Below, piece after piece: positions 33,201-45,200 of a DNA stretch of 64,000 bases. The stretch comes from Blastobasis lacticolella (taxonomy: Eukaryota; Arthropoda; Insecta; Lepidoptera; Blastobasidae). Where the stretch lies: assembly GCA_905147135.1 (NCBI GenBank), contig LR990040.1, positions 22,023,857 through 22,087,856 on the forward strand. Direction: 5' to 3'. Position 1 is the first letter of the stretch. Each line of letters begins with the position of its first letter. The translations under genes were made by a program, and so were the position numbers. The notes beneath the pieces were generated by a model. That model saw only the letters and a list, made by a program, of their open reading frames with translations. It was not told the origin of the DNA and did no database searches.

Positions 33201-36200
33201 CATGATGTATGAGATGAACAATTTACTAGAGCATGGCTGGAGGAGGTCTAGAGTTCCTAAGTTACCTAACCGAACAGGGGCAGGTGGTCCAACTTACAAC
33301 ACAGGCGAGTGTACTAACCTTCCCAATAATCGTTCCTGTCCCGCCTCACAGACGTGAACTTGGAATAATCGTGATAAGTCTTCCATATGTAGATGCACTG
33401 GTTCTCCGAGCCGCTCACTATGTATTTCCCATCGTGGGAGAACGACGCCTTGATCTGACTAGATACGTTCACGTAGCCCTTGTATTTGCACGAGAGGTTG
33501 AGGTCCCGTAAGTCGTACAGTCGTATCCGACTGTCGTTTGATGTGACGAGGATCTTGTCGTCGTTCGGCATGGGTTCAATGCCACTTATCTTGCGCCCTG
33601 TCGAGTTTTTGCCCCTGGAAAGAAGCGAAGGATAGTGTTATAATAATCGTAAACCGAATGGTCGCTGTCACGTACCGTCTCATATGTGTAACGCAAATGC
33701 AATGAGGGTTTACCGATTTCAAAATCCAACAGATAGCGCTTGTGATGGCCCGTTGTCAAAATATTGCTGTGCTATTGGACAGAAACCACTGCTGGAAAAT
33801 GAATTCTAACCAATGATAAGGCTTTAGTTTGATATCAGATCTCACGTTCTGGAAGGGGAGCATAGTGGGGTTTCCCGTTGGAATTGGAGTACCTCCAACT
33901 TATAGATTACCGCAGCCAAAGAATACTATTTTAAATAGTATTGCGTTCCTGCCGGTGAGTAGGTTCCAGTGTTTCATGAGGTGGGGATTTGGGGAACCGT
34001 GGTTTTGGCAGTGGAGGAGTATTTTCCTTTTTGCTGCCAAAGCAACGTCTTATAGAGGTGAACAACGCGCTATAAGCAGTGTTGACCACTGTCCATCAGG
34101 TTTTCAAGACGGCCATAGAAAGCGTGTGAAAGTCTCCGCGAGACAGAGTGAAGTTGTCCCTCAACACGAAAGAAACATCACAGTCTTGATCAGTCGACAA
34201 ACTTCGCTCACGGGCTCTAAAAAGACCACATTAGCGTTTCATAATATCATCATCATCACAGCCCATAACAGTCCACTGCAGGACTAAGGGCCTTTCCTGC
34301 GAAAGGGGAGGTTATTGCCATAATCTCCACGCACGGCAGGCCGGTTGGAGATCGCAGATATAGGAATATGATTCATATATCTGCGATATAAGATAAGATA
34401 AGTTTGTGGCACTCTTATTTCATCCGGTATTAGACCCCTAGATACCCACATTGAGGTTACCGTCACTTAATTTCGAAAATCTCCGACAAGTGTCTGTGTG
34501 TCTGCCGTGTGTGGCGTACCTGGTGGAGCGCACGTCGATCTGCGTGTGGTACTTGAGCTGGTCGGTGGTGTAGAATATGCAGCGGCCGTCGTAGGTGCCG
34601 ACCACCGCGAACTTGCCGTTCTGGCAGAAGTTGGCCGCCGTTATCAGCTTCGTCTTGCCGTCCACCTCGTTCCACACCGCCACCTGGGGGATACACGTGT
34701 TTTACAAGCTTTTATTTAATTTGCAATCATCATCACAACCCATTACGACCTACTAACCTAACCTAACCTATTAAGACCTACTAACCTGGAAAAGACCTAC
34801 TAACCTGGATGCCTAAGATAAAAGTAAATCATTCACTTAGTTTAGGTGTCCAAACTATCAATAACTAGAATTAAGTACCTATTATTATTTGTGCAAGAGT
34901 TGCAAATATGTAGCCTTTATTTTATTTGTACCCATTTACTATAAGTAGGTATGTTGTAATTTTTAACTAACTTGTAATGCTTGATTAATTTTATTTGAAT
35001 AAATAAATTTTATTATTATTATTTATTACAGTCCACTGCAGTACTTAGGACTTATCTCACGAAAGGGGAGGTCATTTCCATAATCTCCACGCTCGGCAGG
35101 CGGGTTGGAGATCGCAGTGTTATAACAATGGAAAACGCTGCTACCCATTTTCCAGCCTACGGACACTAGATTTTTTGCCTATAAAACATTAGCCGCCTTG
35201 TTCGACACCCACGAGTATAAGGGGTAGGTGCTGATCTACACTGCCGGACACCACACGGACAACGTGATTGGGCTTCGTATTGTAAAATTAAAAAATACTA
35301 TAGGATTAATATAAAAAAAAAATGTGCTTGGACAAATTCTCACAGCGCCATCTAGCCCCAAAGTAAGCAAAGCTTGTGTTATGGGTGCTACTTAACTGTT
35401 AAACTACATAAATACTTTTAAATATATACTTATTATATATACAATCTGTCCAGACTGACTTGTCTTATTTGGTTAAGGAAATTATGTATTTAAATGGATG
35501 AAGTGCAGCAGTATTTGTTGAACTTCACATTCTATGTGTTTCTTGTATAATTCTCGACATCTATACACAATATACGTAGTGTCATTGATACGGATAAGTC
35601 GTGATTTTGGGCATTGTTTGTTAACCAAATAAGACAAGTCAGTTTAAACAGATCATAGAACACTCAGACCCGTAACAGATATTAAAAATCAACATTTAAA
35701 TTTCTGACCGGCCGGGTATCGAACCCGGGAGCTCTTGCGTGGCAGTCGTCGTCAGAATAAACCATCGGAACCGGAATCTCTCATCAGTGTCTCACTCCAA
35801 ATAACGAACCTTAGCACGTAACAACATGTACGTTTTCATGTGGTGTCTTGGGTAATAATGAAGAAACCATTCATTCATTCTATTCAAGTGTCTATCTGTT
35901 TATCAGTGCGTCTGTCTGTAGTCATAGTTGCCGATCGGATGAACTGCTTTCGATTCCCTTCTTTTTATACAAATTTTAAATTGTTTAAAAAATGGTTGTT
36001 TTGGGCATGGCTTTATTAAGTAGGTAAAATTTTTGACCTCGACAAAATTGGCCATTAGCGGCATTGTGATGGTATAAGTAGTTAAATTACTAGATTATAA
36101 ATCGCTCCAACAGTCAAATAGTACATGCAATAAATTATCAGTAATTTATTAAATTAGCTACAACAATGTAATACTACTGCGCTGTTAAAGAAGATAGAAT

Positions 36201-39200
36201 GTCAATCTGTCAAAAGTCCTTAAAATCGAAACGTTTCGTTGTATCAAGCGTTATTAGATGATTGATCCGTCGACCCCACCTTTTTATCGGGTATGTTCCA
36301 CAGTCGTATCTTCCCGTCGAGGCTACCCGACGGGTATCGAACCCGGGACCTCTTGCGAGGCAGACTGGCACTTGGCCACTGAACTTCATATCAATCTTAG
36401 ATAGATAGATATACTCTTTATTGCACACAAAATTACAAAAAAGAAAATTTAACAGGTCTTTCCAAACATCGCGGGCAAAGGCGGCCTCATCGCTCCAAGC
36501 GACTTCCAGGCAACCCTTGCCTAGAAAGAGAAAACAGGCCGTAAGCTTGCCACCTCGGAGGTGTAAAAAAAAAGGAAAACAAGCACCAAAATAGCATGAA
36601 TAATGTCGGTAAACCAGTATGGTCGTACTGGTCGGTGGCCCACCTTCTTGTCGGGGATGTTCCACAGGCGGATCTTCCCGTCGAGGCTGCCCGAGAGGAA
36701 GTAGCGGTCGTCCCGCGGGTGGAACACGATCGCCGTCACGAAGTCGATGTGCTGGAAGCAGCACAGGCACTCGCCCAGCGATATGTGCCACAGCCTGGGG
36801 GGGACCGTTGCATTACTACTAGTGTCATTCACTACTTAAATAAATAAATCATCATCACCATCACAGCCCGTAACAGTCCACTGCTGGACTTAGGGCCTCT
36901 CTCACGAAAAGGGAGGTTATTGCCATAATCTTCACGCTTGGCAGGCGGGTTGGAGATCGCAGTGTTATAAATAAAAGTATGGAAAACGCTGCTGCCCATT
37001 TTCCAGCTTACGGAGATCCCAGATCTTTTGCCTCGAGAACATTAGTCGCCTTGTCCGACACCCACGAGTGTTAGGGGTTGGTGCTATTCTACTCTGTCGG
37101 ACACCACACGGCTCCTGGCGCCTGGGGGGATACCATTGCATTATTACTAATGTCATTCATTACTTCATTACGTTCATCAGCTTCACGCCCGCGGCTCTGT
37201 TCGCTGAGAGGAATGAATGGTAGCCTGACAAGCAAGTTAGAACCACTGGCTGTCCGAAGGGACTTTGGCTCCCTGTGTGGGTTGGGCTGTACAGCCGGTA
37301 GAACCTGTGCGATATTATTTCCTGAATTTCGCAGGAAAATTATTTCATTGCGCTCCAAATTATTTAGGTTTCTGAACATTTTTAGCAGGATACTCAATGA
37401 CACGATTTTTACGCAAGAAGTGCAAATTGCAACTGGCTAGCAAATGTCTCTGCTAGTCCCCGATGGACCCAAAGTCATAAAAACAAAAATATTTTCGTCT
37501 CTCATTGGTCACCCAAAAAAAAGGGCGGGGTCAGCTAAGATCGCCACTTGCAAGCAACAATATTTTGAAACTGATCAGGCTCCACCATTGCTGATAGTAC
37601 AATGGAGAGTGTTCGAGGAATTATTTGATCTGGTGCCCGCAGCACAATTCCACCATCGCCCCACCCGCCGTGGGCTGGGTACTCATCCCCCCTACGTAGA
37701 CCCTCTAGTGGTGTCCACGCGAAGATTCGAAAGAACGTTTCTCGTTTGTACGATTCGGATATGGAATGAGCTCAGCCACAGGGTTTCCTTTGGACTATGA
37801 CATGGAATCGTTCAAAAGATATATTAGAGGTCTCCTTAGAGGCGGGCAACGCATTGGTAGCACCCCTAGTGTTGCCGATCTCCATAGGCGGCGGTGACCA
37901 CGCACCATCATACCCCATATACCTATTTATCTGCCGTATTACATAAAAAAACCCACAACTAACCTCACGGTCTTATCCATGGAGCTCGACAGCAGGAAGT
38001 AGTTTTTGGACCACGACACGTCTAGTAAATCCGACGTGTGTCCGGAATACACGCAGAAGGGCGTGGGCCAGAACGGGGCCCCCGGGGGCAGCTCCGCCTC
38101 GGGCGGGGCCCCCAGTGGGCCCCCCACCGTGGGGCCCAAAGACTCCTGGGAGGGTGTAGGGGAAGACTTGTCGGCGTTGTATTTTGTTCGCATGGCCTGT
38201 GGAGTGGAAAAGAAAAGACTGTTTAGGATAACTAAAATATTGGTAATTTCTTGAAACATACATTGCGTCCCATTTTTAGACACTTGACAGTCTGCGTTGT
38301 CAAAAACTTTATACATATTTCGTTGTAAATAAATCAATAAATATTCTAGGACAAATTCACACAGCGCCATTTAGCCCCAAAGTAAGCAAAGCTTGTGTTA
38401 TGGTTGTTGGATAATTGATAAATAATTAATTGATAATACATACTACACCCAGACCTTTAAACTTCCTCCACCCAGAAATTAAAATTCATCATTTCAATTT
38501 CTGCTCGGCCAGGAATCGAACCAGGCACCTCTGCGTGGCGGACCGGCATATTAACCAACTGAACCACTCAGTTCGTCTCTTGTCGTTCTAATTAGATTTA
38601 AACGTGCAATGTCAACAATTCATCTCAGCAGTATCTGTTCTATTGTCCTGTAACATATATGTGAGTCTCCCTTACTTTCTGTCCCTAACTACCTGGAACA
38701 GGAGTCTAGCTTCCCGTGTGACCCAGGTCCGGAGCAGCTTATCCTGCCCTGAGGTGCTTGTCTGTCTCTGTGTGTACATGTACGAGTGTGTGTATTCGCG
38801 TGAATCTTCATCTAAAAATATCTGTTAATGATACGATTAGCTTATATTGTCGAGTTAATATGGGTAATTACATATTTTTAAATTTTGTACACACTTCCTC
38901 TGCCCAACAACTTTCCTTTCCGATATTTCAAAGGTTGACTGGAAGAAATCCCCCTGTGGGATAAATCCGCCTTTATACATACCATTGTATATTTATGTAA
39001 ATGTGTAATATTGTTTTGATTTAGTACATCAATCAATCAATCTATACCTGGAACAGATGTCTGGCGTCCCGCATGACCCAGGTCCGGAGAAGCTTATCCT
39101 GCCCAACAGTGCCTGCCTGTCACTGTATGTGCATGTACGAGTGTATGTATTGGCATGTATCTATACCTGGAACAGATGCCTGGCGTCCCGGGTGACCCAG

Positions 39201-42200
39201 GTCCGGAGCAGCTTGTCCTGCCCGGCGGTGGCGAGCAGGCGGCCGCAGTCGCTGAACTTGCAGCACCACACCGCGCCAGTGTGCTCCGACATCTCCTGGG
39301 GGGTGGGGAGACGACAGACGACAATGTATTATATTTTTATGAGAGGTAAGGCATAGCGGGCTATACCGTTCAAATTGGAGCCCGAATGGGGAAGTGTCTC
39401 CACCTTACAGAATACTCAAACAAGGCAATTTATAAACAGTATTGTATTCCTGCCGGGAAGTAAGAATCCAGAACTGTGGCTGTGACAGAGGAGGAGCATT
39501 TGGAATATGTTATAAAGATCGGCAACGCATTAGCGATACCCCTGTTGTTGCTAATATAGGCAGCGGTGGCAACGCCTCATCAGGTGGCACGATTACCTGT
39601 TTGAAACCCAATCCAGACCCAAGCGCACGAGAGCACAATCTAAATATTAACGCCAAGACGTTGATAAAGATCATCACCATCCTGAAGCCCAATTTTTGAA
39701 CCGCTCGCATCTACACGAGCGCTCGCCTTGTAATGCTAGTCTCTTTTGTCTTTAGCATCTACCACACATGTGAAAGAGCTAGACAGCGAACGCTAGCTCT
39801 CGCATGGATTCGAGCGGTTCAAAAATATGTACGGGATTGTGAAATGCGCCGGGAGCCTGAACTCATGACATGAAAGGTTCCGGACTAACATGGAAGGCTA
39901 GGCTACGATAAGGAGAGACTTCAAAGAATCCCTGAATCCATCAGAAACGGCCCAGCCCGTCGATTCTCTGACAACATCCATGCTCGCACTATCGAGTGCC
40001 ACAAGATACAATCCTGACATACCTCTTTGGTCTCTTCCACATTCATACATCTCCTCATACATTTACGCCGGTTCAAGATACTCCTGACTGACCCGACCTT
40101 ACCCCTTGCCTTTCCTTGTATGCCTATATGTTGGGGATATTCTCTTAAACTATTAAACCGGTTTTGAAAATTCTTTTTGCATTTGATAGACGGCAATTTG
40201 AGTAAGAACAGTCTACCAAATTTATCTCTAAAATATACCTATCTAAATAGGGTCAAATAGGGGATGAAAGTTTGTTTCAGGTACTTGTTCGCCCTCCACC
40301 GCGTTTTAACCACCCGACAACGCCATCTACCGTCTCCGTTACGTATCTTCCAGGCATACAATCTCAATTTTGGGACATGAAATTAGTCCACAAAACGACA
40401 CAAAACAATACCAACAACAGACCTGTACATGCCGCACGCAGCCATCGAAGTCGTAAGGGCCCTTATGCGAGTTCGAAGCCTTCAATTTGATGTTCGTCTC
40501 GCCTCGGACATCGTCGGCAATGTCCGCTACGTCCTCCTTATGTCTCGCGTGTGACACTTCTTGGGCCAGCGATTTGGCGGCATCAACTGTCTTCTTCACT
40601 GTGCTACCGAAGAATCGCTTGATCCTGAAATTGGGTTTTTTATGTCGATCACATTAACTGCGTGTGGTGTCCGGCAGAGTAGAATAGCATGTTTTAAACT
40701 ATCGGGGTGATTATCACAAACTTTAAAGGTACGTTCCGGGGTTCCTACCGCGTATCTTTGTTGACGAGTAGCCCAATATTTCGACGCTGCATGCATCATG
40801 GCCACGGAACGACTGAGGTATGCGGTAGGAAACCCGGAACATACCTTTAAAAAGAGTAGAATGGCACCAACACTGCACACTCGTGGGTGTCGTAAGAGGC
40901 GACTAATGTTTTCGAGGCAAAAGATATAGCGTCTCCGTAGACTAGAAAACGGGCAGAAGCTTTTTCCATTGTTATATTTATAACACTGCGATCTCCAACC
41001 CGCCTGCCAAGAGTGGAGATTATGGCAATAAGGGGAAGTCCTCTTTCGTGGGAGAGGCCCTAAGTCCTGCAGTGGACTGTTATGGAATGTGATGACATTA
41101 ACTGACTTACCTTGACAGTAATCATGTCATAAGGTCAGGTGAGACAGTCAACGTATTGAAAGCTGAATCGTTTACCATACCTTGAATGTGTTATATTGTA
41201 ACAACTGTAAAATTCCCTTAATCTAAATGGTGGATAAGGTAATAAGATCATAATAGTAAAATGCCAATACTAGTACAGGACCCGGTAATGTAAAGAAATG
41301 TAATCCCAAAAGCGCAACGCGATCCAAATGACAATTTACAATGGAAAGTATGAATTATTTTACAAAACATAAAAAGTTGTTAAATAAGTATTAAATGAAA
41401 ACACCGCCCATTACGAGTAAGAGCCATATTAAAATTTAATATAAATTAGAGACGTCCATAGTACGGTAAACGCGGTGTTTACCAAGGTCATATTTAGCGG
41501 GAAGAATTCATATAGACATCAATGCGTCGCCACTACAAAAAGTAGCTGACCGATTTTAAAAATTCTTTACTAAATATCACTGAGTAACATAGGCTACTTT
41601 TATAAGCCCGGCAAAACAATAGATTCCCTCGGGAAAGTTGAACGGCCAGTTATTAATAATATGATAAGATCAATGAAAATGAGTTAGACAGTCAAATGGA
41701 AAACTTAAAAATGCAAAAAATAACCAAACACATTATCAATATTCTTATTAAAATCCCAAAAACACAACACTCATCACATCAATCAGGATTTCCAGTGTAA
41801 AAATTCAACCCGCATAATATCAAACTGTTAAGAAAAAAGCCAGTTAGTTATTTCACTCCCCCGTCACCTTTTGTTGGTGTCGTTCAATAGCTTCCTGTTA
41901 ATGTTTCCTTGCGAGTGGGACTTCATCAAGTCTCTCAGAGAGCCGCTATAGTCCGTGGGCAAACGAAAATTATAAATTGTAGTCACATGTATATTGAGAG
42001 TGCCGTGACCAGGATTGAGATTGAAGTATCGTTATCCCGCTTTTCAATATAACTACAAAAGAAACGAAGATCACAAAAAGATCTTGCATGACTGCCATGG
42101 GGATTTTTAGCGGTCAAAATTGTTATTTCTTAGAGTATTAGGGGTCTGGTCTGGTATGTTTCACCACCTTACTGATATGTTTCCGATATCTGAATTCACA

Positions 42201-45200
42201 AATGTATGTGAGACCGCCTCCCTCTTGTTAGTACAAAACGAAAGACGGCATTCCAGATATTCTGCTGATAAGATGTCGGGAACTTATCAGTAGGTGGTAA
42301 AATAGTTCCTTGCAATATTCAATGTCGTGAATTTTCTTTTACCCTCTCTGTTTCAAAATCATCTTCAGTAACAGAGCGGTCAAACCTGGCTTCTGACAGA
42401 GGCCGTTTTCCTACTTTTATTCCTTTACTTCGCGCTGTGTTTCAGTATTATATCAATATCAAAATATATAAAACAACTCAGCTAACTCAACTAGCGACCC
42501 GCCCTGTTTAGCCATAAACTATATTTATGGCTCCACCGTCCCCGAAAACAATTTGTCCTGTCTGAAGTTTAGCACAACTAGGAGACAAATAGTAATTAAC
42601 GAATACAGATAAAAAATAAATACAATAATCTCCGTCCCTGTTACCATAGTAATGACCTTTCTATACTGTGTAGTTACAATACATAATGCGCTTATTACAT
42701 TTGGCAAAATTCAGAAGCAGAAAGCGAGTATCTGAATTTAGACGACTGAACTTTGCCAAATGTAATAAGCCCATAATAAAGAAAAAAACGTACTTTTCAG
42801 TTTTTCTGCGTATCGCTGTGGTCTGCCTGTCGGTGTTCTCCCGTTTAGCCTCTTTGGTTTCGTCTTCCGCGCCACCGACGCATACGCTTTCACTCTCCTC
42901 ATCCGTTTCCCTGTGTGCAAAGCAATATTTTATTATTCTATTACAATTTATTGAAGTAAAAATTATAATAACTGGACGTGGAACTGAATTTCTTGCAATG
43001 GAATGACGACAACACACACAAGCGAACCCTTTATGTTAGCTCAAAACACTGCAACCGCGAGAAAACTAGACCTAAAACCCAGAGATAAAGTAGTTAAAGA
43101 TAGAAAGAAGGAGCGAAAAGAATAATAAATTTCATATTAAAGGAGCAATTTACCACAAACAATGGCGAAAATGAGCGCTTTTCCTTTAAGATTAGTTCAA
43201 TCACAGAAATAATACTGTCAATGAATTTTGTAATAAAGATAATTTCAATGAATTTGAATGTAACAGTTGTGTAATTAAACGGCATTACACAGCCATTACA
43301 TCATACAAATAATCCCGTAGTGATCTCCACACTACTACAGACTAAAGGTTACAGAAATCAAGCTATATTTTACGAACTATACACAATAGTAAGACCCTGA
43401 GACTAGTTGAACAGTCTCGGAAGCCGATAGCAATGGCTGCCATTGTTCTATGTGGTACGTTAACGCCATCTAGTGCCCAATAGCAGGAAGAACGCCCACT
43501 CGCATCTCGCAGTGAAACACGAAGCACCACCACCCGCTACGTGACCAAACCCAAACCTCACGGTGAATGATTACAGAAGAATGAATGTTAGAACGAATGG
43601 AGTAAAGTTTAAGAACTGAAAGGTAAACCTAGTTTTAGTAGCGATAGTGGGATTAGAGACTGCTGGCTGTATGGTTAGGCGTTTCCGTCTGAAGATAAAG
43701 ATGGCTGATCTGTGCAACCGTTTCCGCCATGTCTTCTTTACCTCCACTTCGACCGCTGGCGCGCTGAAAGTGTTAGTGTTATGTACTTACAGACAGCAGG
43801 GACAAACTTGTCAGCCAAGAGGATTGAAAGAATTACTGAGTCATATTATTAGTATGTGGATGTCGAAATAAAATTAGTAAGTCACATGCAAAAGGCCAAG
43901 ACCCACTTTGGGTCGCTGAGCCAGCGCAGTAAGTAAGTACATGCAAAAATTGCGTGCTGTGAAAATACAGACTTGTGCCCTTTCAATGTGTAATTGCTAT
44001 TCACTCGTCATGCTTGCACATTTACCACTGCCTGCGTAGTATAATGGTCTTCGACGGGTAAGCCATTGGCAGGTGGGATAAAGCTAAATATTCATTTTTA
44101 AGAACCAATGAATAATGGAGATGGCGATTTAACGCCTGATATAATCAATAGGATCCCCTGAGAGGATGGTAGGGGATGGAATGGGAGCTGGCCGACGGGA
44201 CAGTCCAGTTTTGTGTCAATAGGTCGAAAGTAGTAGAGAGTCAAGAAGTGCGCGCGCCCAAAAAGCCACCGGTAAGCGGTCCGTAAGTCCATACGATCAA
44301 GAGGTCAGTATGACCACAGGTGTTGATGAGTACTACATCATCATAATGTTAGCGTCTATCCCGACTTATGCCAGGGTCCGCTTTCCTACTTTCTTCCTGT
44401 ACTCCGCTCGGTCTCCAGCATCGTCACGTCGTAGGTCATTCAAACTCAAACTTTATTCATCTATGTAACTTTATTCTTTATTGATTAGGACATTAAATAT
44501 CTCTTTCAATCGGCAAAAAGGAGGGGGGTAGGAAAGTAGGAAGGAAGCACACAGCGACATTGACAGTGACATTGACTCTCGCATCCTACTCGGCAACGTC
44601 AATCACTTCCTGGGTTCCAGGGATCTTTTTCTCGATACCGGCCAATTTAGGCATCGGTTCCCCTTATATCTCTAGGGCTTACGTAGCACGTGACCAAACC
44701 AAGGGAGTTTCTTTAATATTATCCGCAATGCCGGGTCCTGTACATAATATCTCACCTATCATTTTATAATTTATTAATTAAATAAACAACTCATTTAAAC
44801 ATTATAACTAGAAACGTGACAACACAACAATAAGAAAAAGACATATCAACACATACAAATTGTTGCCATACTAACTGTGCCGATTTAATTAATTAAATTG
44901 GCATTGCCAAATTAATTAATTAATTCATCAAATACATATTATGGTTACAGTTTTTAAAAGAAAAAGAAGATCGTATACATCGCTGAATGATACGCCACAG
45001 TAAACTTTTGAAAAAAAAACACATACATTTAAAACTTATGGCTTAAAAATTCTTCTAATTTATGTAAAGCTAAAAGCCTAAAGCTAGACCTACCTGGCGT
45101 GTTCGTCGTCGTGCTGGCGGGCGATGTACTCGGAAGTGAGCCGCATGATGTGTAAGCTGAGCGGGTTGATGCACTGCGGCAACTTGTGCTCTGCAACGCT

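Noticed and set aside
33829..34287. 152-codon plus-strand ORF
   Set aside because: It lies in a WDR44 intron, is built from repeat debris and ends in a family A retroposon. No protein features.
36210..36791. 193-codon minus-strand ORF overlapping WDR44 exon 17
   Set aside because: It reads exon 17 in a wrong frame and runs through LINE and SINE debris. The correct frame is fixed by exons 16 and 18.
43647..43871. 74-codon ORF in WDR44 intron 12
   Set aside because: No similarity to a known family by eye, no splice signals, and surrounded by non-coding intron DNA.
44027..44080. tRNA-like start (GCGTAGTATAATGGTC)
   Set aside because: It resembles a tRNA A-box but no B box or acceptor pairing follows at the right distance.
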